DNA of 64,000 nucleotides, taken from positions 1,426,001-1,490,000 of the forward strand of contig NZ_AP014924.1 of the NCBI RefSeq assembly GCF_001544015.1, written 5' to 3'. Made by a program: the position numbers and the translations under genes. The DNA comes from Limnochorda pilosa. Its GTDB lineage: Bacteria > Bacillota > Limnochordia > Limnochordales > Limnochordaceae. Under the pieces are notes generated by a model, which made no database searches, was not told the origin of the DNA, and worked only from the letters and a program-made list of their open reading frames with translations. Position 1 is the first letter of the stretch; each line of letters begins with the position of its first letter. Below, in pieces: positions 34,829-43,823 of this stretch.

Positions 34829-36166
34829 ATGGCCGAGCTGCGGTTTCCGGACGGCTTCCTCTGGGGCACGGCCACCGCCTCGTACCAGGTGGAGGGGGCG
34901 GTCCGGGAGGACGGGCGGGGCGAATCCATCTGGGATCGCTTCAGCCACACGCCGGGCAAGACCTTCGAAGGCCAGACGGGCGACGTGGCCTGCGACCACT
35001 ACCACCGGTACCCGGAGGACGTGGAGCACATGGCCCGGATGGGGATGAACGCCTACCGCTTCTCAGTGGCGTGGCCCCGGATCTTCCCCGAAGGGAAGGG
35101 CCCGGTGAACCAGAAGGGCCTGGACTTCTACCGCCGGCTGGTGGACGCCCTGCAGGGGCGGCACATCCAGCCCTGCCTCACCCTGTACCACTGGGACCTG
35201 CCCCAGGCCCTGCAGGAGAAAGGCGGCTGGGACAACCGGGACACGGGCCGCTACTTCGCCGAGTACGCTCACACCCTCTACCAGGCCCTGGGCGACCGGG
35301 TACCCCTCTGGATCACCCTCAACGAGCCCTGGGTGGCCGCCATCCTGGGACATGCCTTCGGCCAGCACGCTCCGGGCTTCGGCGACTTCCCCCTGGCCAT
35401 GCGGGTGGTGCACCACCTGCTCCTGGCCCACGGGTGGGCGGTGGAGGCCTTCCGGCACGACGGCCCCCGGCGGGCCCAGATCGGCATCACCCTCAACCTG
35501 TCGCCGGTGGAGCCGGCCACGGGGAAAGAGGCCGACGGGCAGGCCGCCGACCTGGCGGACCGCTTCACCAACCGTCTCTTCCTGGACCCGATCTTCCGGG
35601 GGGCCTATCCTGAGCTCCCGGACCTCATGCGGAGCGCGCTGCCCCAGGCCACGCCCGAGGAGATGGAGAGGATCTCGACCCCCGTGGACTTCCTGGGCGT
35701 CAACTACTACACGCGCCAGGTGGTGGAGGCGGACCCCCAGGGCCTCTACGGCGTGGGCATGGTGCCCGCCCGGGGCGACCTGACCGAGATGGGCTGGGAG
35801 GTCTACCCCCAGGGCCTCTACGACCTGTTGATCCGGGTTCACCGGGAGTACCACCCGCAGGCCGTCTACGTCACCGAGAACGGCGCCGCCTTCGCCGACG
35901 AGATCCAGGACGGCGAGGTGGACGACCCCCGGCGCATCGCGTACGTCCGGGAGCACCTGAGCCGGGCGCACGCGGCCATCGGGGCGGGTGTGCCCCTGAA
36001 GGGCTACTTCTACTGGAGCCTGATGGACAACTTCGAGTGGGCCTTCGGCTACAGCAAGCGGTTCGGCCTCCTCTACGTGGTGCCTGGGTCCCTGGAGCGG
36101 GTCTGGAAGCGTTCCGCCCGCTGGTACGCCCAGGTGGCTCAGGCCAACGCCGTTCCGCTGGGGTGA
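34829..36166 (+). CDS. bglA: Beta-glucosidase, glycoside hydrolase family 1
   Basis: 445 residues, the usual GH1 length. The acid/base glutamate is E166 (LNEPW) and the nucleophile E350 (YVTENGAAF). The N-terminal signature FPDGFLWGTATASYQVEGA is present, and the C-terminal region SLMDNFEWAFGYSKRFGL is standard. It hydrolyses beta-glucosides or related disaccharides in the cytoplasm (no signal peptide). It starts 19 bases after the cDPGS-like gene with AGAGGAGG upstream, so it may share its transcript. A strong hairpin follows 7 bases after the stop. Confidence 0.95.
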   Translation: MAELRFPDGFLWGTATASYQVEGAVREDGRGESIWDRFSHTPGKTFEGQTGDVACDHYHRYPEDVEHMARMGMNAYRFSVAWPRIFPEGKGPVNQKGLDFYRRLVDALQGRHIQPCLTLYHWDLPQALQEKGGWDNRDTGRYFAEYAHTLYQALGDRVPLWITLNEPWVAAILGHAFGQHAPGFGDFPLAMRVVHHLLLAHGWAVEAFRHDGPRRAQIGITLNLSPVEPATGKEADGQAADLADRFTNRLFLDPIFRGAYPELPDLMRSALPQATPEEMERISTPVDFLGVNYYTRQVVEADPQGLYGVGMVPARGDLTEMGWEVYPQGLYDLLIRVHREYHPQAVYVTENGAAFADEIQDGEVDDPRRIAYVREHLSRAHAAIGAGVPLKGYFYWSLMDNFEWAFGYSKRFGLLYVVPGSLERVWKRSARWYAQVAQANAVPLG

Positions 36167-36173
36167 CGGGCTG

Positions 36174-36216
36174 ATCCTTCCCCCTCCCGCCGGATAGGGG
36201 AGGGAGGGGGAGGGAT
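36174..36216 (+). terminator. Terminator-like hairpin after the beta-glucosidase gene
   Basis: Arms 36174-36188 and 36202-36216 pair over 15 bases with a single G-U, around a 13-base loop. The stem is very C/G rich (ccttccccctccc against gggagggggaggg). No U-tract follows, so it may pause or protect the transcript rather than be a classical intrinsic terminator. The rest of 36167-36373 has no gene. Confidence 0.55.
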
Positions 36217-36373
36217 CGGGTCCTCGGCGCCCAGGATCCGTCCTGAGGACGGTTACCGAGAAGTCTGCTTGCCAGAGTCTCCCTCATCCGGTTCGCCAGG
36301 GGGCCCCTTCGCGTGGTAGTATGGGGACACATCCGGTCCCAACGGGACGTTCTGCGTCCTGGAAGGAACCCTG

Positions 36374-37720
36374 GTGGAGGTGGAGCAGGTGAAGCAGGAG
36401 GGCCGGACCGGCCCCTCCGACGGCGAGGCCTCGAGCCTTTTCCAGGCCGGCCGCCGGGTGTTGATGATCTCCGATCACGGGGACCCCATGGCTCCGCCCG
36501 GGGGCGAGCAGACGGGCGGGCAGAACGTCTACGTGCGCGAGCTGGCGCGCCACCTGGGCAAGAAGGGCGTGGTGGTGGACGTCTTCACCCACTGGGACGA
36601 CCCGGATCGCCCGCAGGTGGAGTACCCCTTCGACGGGGTGCGGGTGATTCGGCTCGCAGCAGGCAAGAAGGGCTACGTTCCCAAGGACCGGCTGCTTCGG
36701 CACGTGCCAGCCTTCGTCTCGGAACTGGGCCAGATGGTGCGTCGTGACCGCCGGGTGGGCTCCTTCGACCGATACCACCTCATCCACAGCCACTACTGGA
36801 TCTCAGGCAGGGTCGGAAGGCTGTTGAAGGCGCGCACCGGGCTGCCCCAGGTGCACACGTCCCACTCGCTGGGACTGGACAAGATCGAGCATCAGCCCCG
36901 GGCGGTGGACCCGTCGCGGCTGGAGGAAGAGCGGGCGGTGGTGACCCACGCGGATGCGGTGGTGGCTACCTCGCCGCCGGAGGTGGAGCGCCTGGTGGAG
37001 GGATACGGCGCCCCCCGGGAGCGGATCCGCGTCATCCCCTGCGGGGTGGACCCCGACGTCTTCCGTCCGCGCCCCGGCCAGCTCCCGCCCGGGCGGGAGC
37101 CGGAGGAGCTCACCCTCTTCTTCGCGGGCCGCTTCGTGCCCCAGAAGGGCGTGGACGTGCTGGGGTGCGCCTTCGCCCGCCTGGCGCGTGGCTGGCGGGG
37201 CAAGCCCCTTAGGCTGGTGCTGGCGGGGGGCGACGGCCCCCGCGTGCCCGTGGCCGACTGGAGCCCGCAGCGCAGGCTGCTCGAGCAGATCCTCCGGGCC
37301 GGCGGGGTGCGGGATCGGGTCACCTTCCTGGGCCCTGTGGACCAGGAACGGCTCTCCCTCTGGTTCCACGCCGCGGACGTGGTGGCGGTGCCCTCCCGGT
37401 ACGAGTCCTTCGGCATGGTGGCCCTGGAGGCGCTGGCCAGCGGGGCGGCGGTGGTGGCCTCCAAGGTGGGCGGTCTCTCGCACACGGTGAAGCACGGGGT
37501 GAGCGGCCTGCACGTGCCCCCCGTGGACGACGAGGCCCTGGCCGCGGCCCTGGAGCGACTCCTCTCGGACGAGGCGTTGCGCCGGCGGCTTCGCCGGGGG
37601 GCGCTCCGCCAGGTGCGGCGGGAGTACGCCTGGCAGCGGATCGCCGCCGCCATGGACGCCCTCTACCAGGAGGTCGGTACCGCGTGGCCCACACCCCTCA
37701 TGGCCCCCGCCTCGTCCTAG
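36374..37720 (+). CDS. Sucrose-phosphate synthase-like glycosyltransferase (GT4)
   Basis: 448 residues. Features of the GT4 family are the N-terminal PGGEQTGGQNVYVRELARHLG, the HSHYW strand, a phosphate-binding region AGRFVPQKGVDVL, and the EX7E-type segment PSRYESFGMVALEALASG. The GGQ-N-V-Y phrase and the order of motifs fit bacterial sucrose-phosphate synthases. The sucrose-phosphate-phosphatase-like gene that overlaps its end by 37 bases supports that role (inference). Other retaining glycosyltransferases (mannosyl or trehalose type) remain possible. The GTG at 36374 is the chosen start. Confidence 0.8.
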   Translation: MEVEQVKQEGRTGPSDGEASSLFQAGRRVLMISDHGDPMAPPGGEQTGGQNVYVRELARHLGKKGVVVDVFTHWDDPDRPQVEYPFDGVRVIRLAAGKKGYVPKDRLLRHVPAFVSELGQMVRRDRRVGSFDRYHLIHSHYWISGRVGRLLKARTGLPQVHTSHSLGLDKIEHQPRAVDPSRLEEERAVVTHADAVVATSPPEVERLVEGYGAPRERIRVIPCGVDPDVFRPRPGQLPPGREPEELTLFFAGRFVPQKGVDVLGCAFARLARGWRGKPLRLVLAGGDGPRVPVADWSPQRRLLEQILRAGGVRDRVTFLGPVDQERLSLWFHAADVVAVPSRYESFGMVALEALASGAAVVASKVGGLSHTVKHGVSGLHVPPVDDEALAAALERLLSDEALRRRLRRGALRQVRREYAWQRIAAAMDALYQEVGTAWPTPLMAPASS

Positions 37721-38469
37721 CCACGGACCTGGACGACACCCTGGTGGGCGAGCCCGACGGGCTCCAGGCGCTCTGGCACGCGCTGGACCGCCTGGAGCCC
37801 CACCGGCTCCTCTACCTCACGGGGCGGAGCCTGGAGTCCGCACAGGGCCTCATGCACGAGGTGGGCCTTCGCACGCCCGACGTCCTGGTGACCGACGTGG
37901 GAACCCAGGTGTGGCGGCCGTCCGCGGGCGGTGCCTTCGTGGAGGACGAGGCCTGGGCGGCGCGCCTGGATGCGGAGTGGGACGGCCCCCGAGTGGACGC
38001 TGCCGTCCGTCGGGTGGAAGGCCTCGAGCCCCAGCCTGTGCGGCCTTCCCGCTTCCGGGCGAGCTTCTGGCTCACCCGCCCGGAGGCTCAGGTTGTCCCC
38101 CGCTTGCGCCGGGCGCTGGAGCGGGCGGGGCTTTCGGTGCAGATCATCGTCTCCGCCGGGGTGAACGTGGACCTCCTGCCGCCTCCGGCGGGCAAGGGCG
38201 CCGCCCTGCGGTACCTGGTGGAGCAGGGGGGCTGGCCCGAAGAGGCCGTCCTGGCCTGCGGCGACTCAGGGAACGACCGCTCCATGCTGGAGGCGGGCTT
38301 CCGGGCGGTGGTGGTGGGAGGCTACCGCCCCGAGCTGGAGTCGTTGCGGGGCAGGCCTCGCCTCCATTTCGCCCAAGCCCGGGCAGCCTGGGGGATCCTC
38401 GAAGGCCTCGAGCACCACGGATGGCCCACGACCTCACATCCCCCTTCAACCGTCACCAAATCCTCCTGA
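37684..38469 (+). CDS. HAD-family sucrose-phosphate phosphatase-like protein
   Basis: 261 residues. The HAD motifs are DLDDT (residues 15-19), the TGRS motif II, the conserved Lys in PAGKGAALRYL, and GDSGND near 197. The cap region fits the S6PP/MPGP subfamily. It should remove phosphate from the product of the preceding glycosyltransferase, giving sucrose or another glycoside that might act as a compatible solute (inference). The GTG start lies inside the previous gene with AGGAGG ten bases upstream. A short hairpin (38479-38496, stem ccccuc) follows the stop. Confidence 0.82.
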   Translation: MAHTPHGPRLVLATDLDDTLVGEPDGLQALWHALDRLEPHRLLYLTGRSLESAQGLMHEVGLRTPDVLVTDVGTQVWRPSAGGAFVEDEAWAARLDAEWDGPRVDAAVRRVEGLEPQPVRPSRFRASFWLTRPEAQVVPRLRRALERAGLSVQIIVSAGVNVDLLPPPAGKGAALRYLVEQGGWPEEAVLACGDSGNDRSMLEAGFRAVVVGGYRPELESLRGRPRLHFAQARAAWGILEGLEHHGWPTTSHPPSTVTKSS

Positions 38470-38529
38470 GATGTGTATCCCCTCGTATAGGAGGGGAAGG
38501 GCACGCGCCCCTCGGAGGAGGGAGGGCGG

Positions 38530-38829
38530 TTGGAGGAGCCGGTCTACGTCGGGGGGCGATACGGAAGAAGGTACCACCGGGCCCGCTGCCCGCTGCTCTC
38601 GCGGGACGAGCGGCGGGAGATGCCCCGCGCCCAGGCGGAGGATCAGGGCTTCGACCCGTGCGCGTACTGCTTCCGGTTTCCGGTCTCCTGCCTGGCGCTC
38701 CACTGCGAGGAGAACGACGGGGCCGGGTGCTGCCGGCTCCAGACGGCGCCCCGCCCGGGGCTGACGGTGCTGGGGTGCGGCAAGTTCCGGCTGAGGCGGC
38801 CCCGCGGCGGCGAGAGGCGCTTCGCGTGA
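38530..38829 (+). CDS. Small cysteine-rich protein, Ada-like metal-site pattern
   Basis: 99 residues from a TTG start with GGAGGG upstream. The central part GRRYHRARCPLLS ... RAQAEDQGFDPCAYC resembles the Ada N-terminal zinc-site pattern (H-xx-RC, then a spaced C-xx-C), and five further cysteines follow (SCLALHCEENDGAGCC). It probably binds zinc. I recognise no wider family and cannot assign a function. It sits 20-40 bases before the 23S rRNA methyltransferase gene on the same strand. Confidence 0.55.
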   Translation: MEEPVYVGGRYGRRYHRARCPLLSRDERREMPRAQAEDQGFDPCAYCFRFPVSCLALHCEENDGAGCCRLQTAPRPGLTVLGCGKFRLRRPRGGERRFA

Positions 38830-38872
38830 GCCCGCCGCGGGGCCGCCCTTGCGCGCCCGCAACGGGCAGGAT

Positions 38873-40327
38873 ATGATGGCCAGCGAGATCCGGACGCGAC
38901 GGGCAGGGGCGGGGGGATCGACCATGGTCTCGGCTCCCATCTCGGGCACGGGGGTTGCCGGTGGGCGGCTCGCCCCCGGCGACCGCTTCGAGCTGCGGGT
39001 GGTGGACCTGAACCACTCCGGCGACGGGGTAGGCCGGCATGAGGGCTTCGTCTTCTTCGTCCCGGGAGCACTCCCCGGCGAGCGGGTGGCGGTGGAGGTG
39101 GACGCGCTCCACAAGCGCTACGGCCGGGCGCGCCTGGTGGAGGTCCTGGAGGCCTCGCCGGACCGGGTGGCGCCCCCGTGCCCCGTCTATGCCGGCTGCG
39201 GGGGCTGCCAGCTGCAGCACCTGAGCTACCCGGCTGAGCTCGTGTGGAAGCGCCGGCGGGTGGAGGCCGCGCTGCAGCGGGTGGGCGGGCTCCAGGGCGT
39301 GGCGGTGGAGCCCGTCTGGGGCATGCCCTCGGGGGAGCCGTGGGGGTATCGCAACAAGGTCCAGTTCCCGGCGGGCGTCGCGGGCGGCAGGCTGGTGCTG
39401 GGTTTCTACCGCCGGGGCAGCCACGAGCTGGTCCCCACCGGCGACTGCCTCATCCAGAGCCCCGGGCTGGTGCAGGCCGCCGGCCTCTGCCGGCGCCTGG
39501 CCGACGAGGCGGGCCTCGAGCCCTACGACGAGTACACGGGCCAGGGCTTCCTGCGCCACGTGGTGGTACGCGAGAGCAGCATTCCTTCCCAGATCCTGGT
39601 GGCCTGGGTGACCCACACCGCCGCCCCGATCCCCGACACGGTGGTGGAAGGCCTGGTGGCGGGCCTCCCTGGGCTGGCGGGCGTGGTCCAGAACGTGCAG
39701 CCCGAGGCCAGCAACCGGATCCTGGGGAGCCAGGAGCACCTCCTCTGGGGCCGCCCGTACCTGGAGGAGCACCTGGGGCCCTTCCGGTTCCGCCTCTCGA
39801 TCCGGTCCTTCTTCCAGGTGAACCGGGTTCAGGCGGAGCGGCTCTACCGCCTCGCGGTGGAGCTGGCCGCACCGGAACCCGCCGACGCCGCCTTGGACGG
39901 CTACTGCGGCGTGGGCGGCATCACCTTCTTCCTGGCCCAAGAGGCCCGCTTCGTCTGGGGCGTGGAGGAGAACCGCCAGGCCGTCAGCGACGCCCGGGAG
40001 AACGCCCGCCGGAACCGCATCGGAAACGCCCGCTTCGCCGCCGCCCGCCTGGAGGAGTGGCTGCCCCGGCGGGTGCGGGAGGGCTTCCGCCCGAACGTGG
40101 CCGTGGTGGACCCGCCCCGCAGCGGCGTGCGCCCCGAGGCGCTCGACGCCCTGGCGGCTTCGACCGTCCGCCGCCTCGCCTACGTCTCCTGCGACCCCGA
40201 GACCCTGGCCCGCGACCTGGCCCACCTGGTGCGGAAGGGCTACCGGGTGGAGCGGGTCCAGCCGGTGGACATGTTCCCCCGTACCGCACACGTGGAGGCG
40301 GTCGCGCAGGTGCGTCGGGGCAGATAG
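38873..40327 (+). CDS. rlmD: 23S rRNA (uracil-5-)-methyltransferase (RlmD/RumA-type)
   Basis: 484 residues. A TRAM domain (about 40-95, ELRVVDLNHSGDGVGRHEGF) precedes a four-cysteine iron-sulfur site (CPVYAGCGGCQLQ and a later Cys), and a SAM-dependent methyltransferase domain with LDGYCGVGG, DPPRSG and the catalytic YVSCDPETLARDL. It methylates a uridine of 23S rRNA using SAM; which position (747 or 1939) is not clear from sequence. ATGs at 38873 and 38924 are both possible; I use the first because GGCAGG is just upstream. Confidence 0.92.
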   Translation: MMASEIRTRRAGAGGSTMVSAPISGTGVAGGRLAPGDRFELRVVDLNHSGDGVGRHEGFVFFVPGALPGERVAVEVDALHKRYGRARLVEVLEASPDRVAPPCPVYAGCGGCQLQHLSYPAELVWKRRRVEAALQRVGGLQGVAVEPVWGMPSGEPWGYRNKVQFPAGVAGGRLVLGFYRRGSHELVPTGDCLIQSPGLVQAAGLCRRLADEAGLEPYDEYTGQGFLRHVVVRESSIPSQILVAWVTHTAAPIPDTVVEGLVAGLPGLAGVVQNVQPEASNRILGSQEHLLWGRPYLEEHLGPFRFRLSIRSFFQVNRVQAERLYRLAVELAAPEPADAALDGYCGVGGITFFLAQEARFVWGVEENRQAVSDARENARRNRIGNARFAAARLEEWLPRRVREGFRPNVAVVDPPRSGVRPEALDALAASTVRRLAYVSCDPETLARDLAHLVRKGYRVERVQPVDMFPRTAHVEAVAQVRRGR

Positions 40328-40501
40328 GCCCGCGCGCCGGAGAGAGAGCGCGCTGCGAGGCGGGGACCCCCGGTTGGACCTCCCACTTCCCTGCCTCCTT
40401 CGGCCAGGAACTCACCCAGCCTCCGGGGAATAGGAACCATCAGCACCGGCCGCCGGGGCGACACCCCCGACCGCGGCCTCGAAGAGTTTGGGGGGCATCC
40501 G

Positions 40502-42316
40502 GTGGACCTCGAGCAGCTCCAGACCTCAACGGGAACGGTGGCCGCCCGGCTCCTCGACGCGCTCTCGGAGGCTGGCGTGGACCGAATCTTCGGCAACCCG
40601 GGAACCACCGAGCTGCCCCTCCTGGCGGCCCTGGCTGGCCGCCCGTCGCCCCGGTACGTGATGGCCCTGCACGACGGGGTGGCGGTAGGCATGGCCCACG
40701 GCTACGCGCAAGCGGGCCGCCGCCTGGGGGTGGTGAACCTCCACGCGGCCCCGGGCCTGGCCAATGCCATGGGGAACCTCTACAACGCCCATCGTTCGGG
40801 GGTGCCTCTGCTCGTAACGGCCGGCCAGGTCCCGTCGCGCCTGGCTCTCCACGATCCGCCCCTGGCCGGGGACCTGGTGTCCATGGCCCGGCCCGTCACC
40901 AAGTGGGCTTACGAGCTCCGCCGGGCCGGCGAGCTCGTGCCCGCGCTGCGGCGGGCGATCCACACGGCGCTCACTCCCCCCGCGGGTCCGGTCTTCCTGG
41001 GGCTGCCGGTGGACCTCCTGGAGGAGCCCGTGCCGGAAGAGTCCCTGGCGCTTCCCCGGGCGGTGGAACCCGGCAGAGCGGAGCCGTCAGACCTCGCGGA
41101 GATCGCCCGGGAGATCCTGGAGGCCGGGGCGCCCCTCATGGTGGTGGGGGAACGGGCGGCCCGGGCGGAGGTGCAGCTCCTGCTGGTGGAGCTGGCCGAG
41201 CTCCTGGGGGTGGAGGTGCGTGCCGAGCGGATCCCGCCCCGCCTGGCCTTCCCCACGGACCATCCCCTCTGGGCGGGGCCGTTGCCCGCGGGCGGTCCGG
41301 AGCTGGGGCGGGTGCTGGGCGAGGCGGATCTCCTCCTGGTCGTCGGGGCGAGCCGGTTGGTCCCCGTCCTCTGGGCCCCCGAGTGGGATGCGGCCCGCAC
41401 GGCCCGGCAGGTGCGCTTCGAGGAGAGCCACGGTGCGCTCCTGGAGGGTCTTGCCTCCCGGGAGGCCGTGGTAGGCCCATTCACGGCCACCCTCCGGGCG
41501 CTCGTGTGGGCGGTGCGGCAGGCGGTGGCGGCGGACCCGGCGCTGGCCGAGCGCCTGCAGGAGAGGCGGACCGACCGCGAGGCGGCGCTTCAGGCGGAGC
41601 GAAGCCGTCGAGACGCGGGAGAGAGTGGACCAAAGGCCGGCGACGCAGGCGGGAGCGTGATCCCCGGGGCGGTCGATGGCCGGTCGGACATCGGCACGGC
41701 GCTGACGGCCGAGTCTGTCGCCGCGGCGCTGGAGCACCTGCTGCCCGCCGACTCCGTGGTGGTGGAGGAGGCGCTCACCTCCACCCGGGCCTTGCTGGCC
41801 CGCCGCACTTTCCGGGACCCTGAAGCATTCCACGGCATCAAGGGCACCGCCCTCGGATGGGGCCTGCCGGCGGCGGTGGGGGTGAAGCTGGCTCGCCCGG
41901 AGCGAACCGTGTTGGCCTTTGTGGGCGACGGCTCGGTGCTCTACTCCTTCCAGGCCCTCTGGACCGCGGCCCGCGAGAGGCTGAAGCTTCCCGTGGTGAT
42001 CCTCCGCAACGGGGCCTACCGGATCCTGAAGGAGGGCTTCGGGGAAACGCCGGGCCGCGGAGGTGGGGCTGGCGCCCCAGGCGAGGCCGCCCTCGCACCT
42101 CAGGCAGACCTGCTCGAGATGCGACTGGGACCTCCGTACCCCGACTATGTGGAGCTGGCCCGCGGCCTGGGCGCGGCGGGCCGCCGGGTGCGGACCCCGT
42201 CTCAACTGGACGAGGGCCTTACCTGGGCCCTGGCAGAGGCCGGGCCTGCGGTGCTGGAGGTCTGGATCGATGGGGCCCATCGCGAAGAGACGGACGATAC
42301 GGAAAGAGGAGAGTGA
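40502..42316 (+). CDS. Thiamine-diphosphate-dependent decarboxylase-like enzyme (benzoylformate decarboxylase/AHAS family)
   Basis: 604 residues. The ThDP enzyme core is complete: GNPGTTELPLL with the catalytic Glu, an N-terminal PYR domain, a central domain, and a PP domain with VGDGSVLYSFQALWTAAR and the Mg-binding Asn. A loop of about 30 residues at about 375-400 (Gly/Asp/Ser-rich) is longer than usual. Candidates are benzoylformate decarboxylase-like or acetolactate-synthase-like enzymes. The start is a GTG at 40502 without a strong ribosome site. The gap 40328-40501 has no recognisable gene. Confidence 0.8.
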   Translation: MDLEQLQTSTGTVAARLLDALSEAGVDRIFGNPGTTELPLLAALAGRPSPRYVMALHDGVAVGMAHGYAQAGRRLGVVNLHAAPGLANAMGNLYNAHRSGVPLLVTAGQVPSRLALHDPPLAGDLVSMARPVTKWAYELRRAGELVPALRRAIHTALTPPAGPVFLGLPVDLLEEPVPEESLALPRAVEPGRAEPSDLAEIAREILEAGAPLMVVGERAARAEVQLLLVELAELLGVEVRAERIPPRLAFPTDHPLWAGPLPAGGPELGRVLGEADLLLVVGASRLVPVLWAPEWDAARTARQVRFEESHGALLEGLASREAVVGPFTATLRALVWAVRQAVAADPALAERLQERRTDREAALQAERSRRDAGESGPKAGDAGGSVIPGAVDGRSDIGTALTAESVAAALEHLLPADSVVVEEALTSTRALLARRTFRDPEAFHGIKGTALGWGLPAAVGVKLARPERTVLAFVGDGSVLYSFQALWTAARERLKLPVVILRNGAYRILKEGFGETPGRGGGAGAPGEAALAPQADLLEMRLGPPYPDYVELARGLGAAGRRVRTPSQLDEGLTWALAEAGPAVLEVWIDGAHREETDDTERGE

Positions 42317-42322
42317 CCGCTC

Positions 42323-42748
42323 ATGATCCGGCGCGATCCCCGCGCGCGTGAGGGCGAACTGCCAGCACATCGCGGGATCCTGGTGGCGGGCGACATGGTG
42401 GCTTTTCTCGTCTTCGGCGCGCTGGGCCGGGCGAGCCACGGGGTGGCGGCGTCCCTCTGGGGCACGGTGGAGGCGGCGCTGCCCTTCGCGCTCGCCTGGC
42501 TGGTGGTGGGGGCGGGCCTCCACGCCTTCGACCCCGCCCGCCTCGCCCGGCCGGCCGACGCTGTGAAGCGCACCGCGCTCACGTGGCTCGCGGCCTGGCC
42601 CGTGGGGCTCCTGCTGCGCGCCCTGCTCCTGCAGCGAGAAGTGCCCTGGAGCTTCGCCCTGGTGGTTCTGGGCACGAACCTGGTCATCCTGGGTCTCTGG
42701 CGCGCCGGCTACGCCTGGACCGCCTCCCGAACCGGCAGGGCTGCGTGA
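42323..42748 (+). CDS. DUF3054 membrane protein
   Basis: 141 residues with four predicted helices (DMVAFLVFGALGR; ALPFALAWLVVGAGLHAF; TALTWLAAWPVGLLLRALLL; FALVVLGTNLVILGLWRAGY). The conserved D-x-x-x-F-x-x-x-G-R start and the R-x-G-Y end are typical of DUF3054. No function is known. It begins six bases after the ThDP enzyme, so the two are probably co-transcribed, with GAGGAG upstream. Confidence 0.85.
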   Translation: MIRRDPRAREGELPAHRGILVAGDMVAFLVFGALGRASHGVAASLWGTVEAALPFALAWLVVGAGLHAFDPARLARPADAVKRTALTWLAAWPVGLLLRALLLQREVPWSFALVVLGTNLVILGLWRAGYAWTASRTGRAA

Positions 42749-42918
42749 GCGGTCGAGCCGGGATGCCCTGCCGCTGGTCCGGCCGGGCCCGCGACGACCT
42801 CCCACGACATCGGGCGGCCCCAGCCGCCTGCGGAGGAAAGACTGCGTCTTGAAGCGAAGTCAGTCTGCCGCAGGTCAGGGGCCCGGCCGAGACTCCACGG
42901 CGTCCCCACGCGAGGGGA

Positions 42919-43761
42919 ATGAACCGGCCGGTTCGAGGCGGGATGCGGGTGCGGGCACGGGACGTGATGCACCACCCGGCGCTCTGCGTGGAGAGCCGGG
43001 CGCCGGTGCTCTATGCCATCGGCATGCTGGACCAGAGCGGCTACGCGCAGCTCCCCGTGCTGGAGGACGGGAAGCTGGTGGGGACCTTCTTCGCCAGCGA
43101 CGTGCGCCGCCTCTACTGGGAGATCGCGGACCGCTCGGGGGTAGGGGACATCCGGGTCGAGCTGGCCCGGCGCAACGTGGGCCAGGTCTGCAGCCCGCCG
43201 CTGCCCGTGGTGGAGCCCGAGCGGAGCATCAGCGGCCTCCTGCGGCTCCTGGAGAAGAGCCACGCCGTCCTGGTGGAGACCCCTGCAGGCTACGGCATCG
43301 TCACCTCCATGGACCTGGTCGTCCGCTTCCGGCCCGCCATCATCCTGGACGAGCTGGAGGACGAGTTGCGCGCCTTCCTGGCCGAACGGCTTTCGCAAGC
43401 GGGAGACGACTGGTGGGAGCAGCGGGTCCCCGCCGGCATTCGCAACCGGTGCGAGGCGCGCCACCGGGACGCGCTGGACCATCTCCCCGAGGCCCTGGCG
43501 GCCGACGAGCGCGCCGCCCCGCTGCTCGAGTATGCAAGCTTCGGCGACTACCTGGTGATCATCCTGGACAACCGCAACTGGGCCGAGTTCTTCCGGCCCG
43601 TCTTCCGCTCCCGCGAGTGGGTGATGCGGCGCTTCACCGACCTCCAGGAACTCCGCAACCGGGTGGCCCACAACCGCGACCTGGACCCTGAGCGAGCCGA
43701 CCTCCTGGACGTCTACGCCGCCGACTTCCTCTCCGCCATCCGGTCCGAGCGGCCGGAGTAA
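42919..43761 (+). CDS. CBS-domain protein with C-terminal Swt1-like HEPN domain
   Basis: 280 residues. Two CBS motifs occupy about 10-145 (VRARDVMHHPALCV ... GYAQLPVLEDGKLVGTFF; SISGLLRLLEKSHAVLV ... GIVTSMDLV). The C-terminal half, rich in W, Y and charged residues, ends in RFTDLQELRNRVAHNRDL. This has the HEPN R-x4-H signature (RNRVAH) of Swt1-type RNase-like domains, together with the DYLVIILDNRNWAEFF phrase. The CBS pair would sense an adenylate nucleotide and control the HEPN domain (inference). The ATG at 42919 or a later ATG at 42943 could be used. Confidence 0.75.
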   Translation: MNRPVRGGMRVRARDVMHHPALCVESRAPVLYAIGMLDQSGYAQLPVLEDGKLVGTFFASDVRRLYWEIADRSGVGDIRVELARRNVGQVCSPPLPVVEPERSISGLLRLLEKSHAVLVETPAGYGIVTSMDLVVRFRPAIILDELEDELRAFLAERLSQAGDDWWEQRVPAGIRNRCEARHRDALDHLPEALAADERAAPLLEYASFGDYLVIILDNRNWAEFFRPVFRSREWVMRRFTDLQELRNRVAHNRDLDPERADLLDVYAADFLSAIRSERPE

Positions 43762-43823
43762 GGTAGTCGCAAGGCCCCTGGTACGCGAGATCCTGCGCGA
43801 GATCGACGTCACTCCAGAGGAGT

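Noticed and set aside
38479-38496. Short hairpin after the sucrose-phosphatase-like gene
   Set aside because: A 6-bp stem without a U-tract is too weak to call a terminator, though it may contribute to mRNA stability.
40328-40501. Possible regulatory leader before the ThDP enzyme
   Set aside because: There is a GCGCGC inverted repeat and an AT-poor spacer but no recognised RNA motif, promoter or open frame with support.
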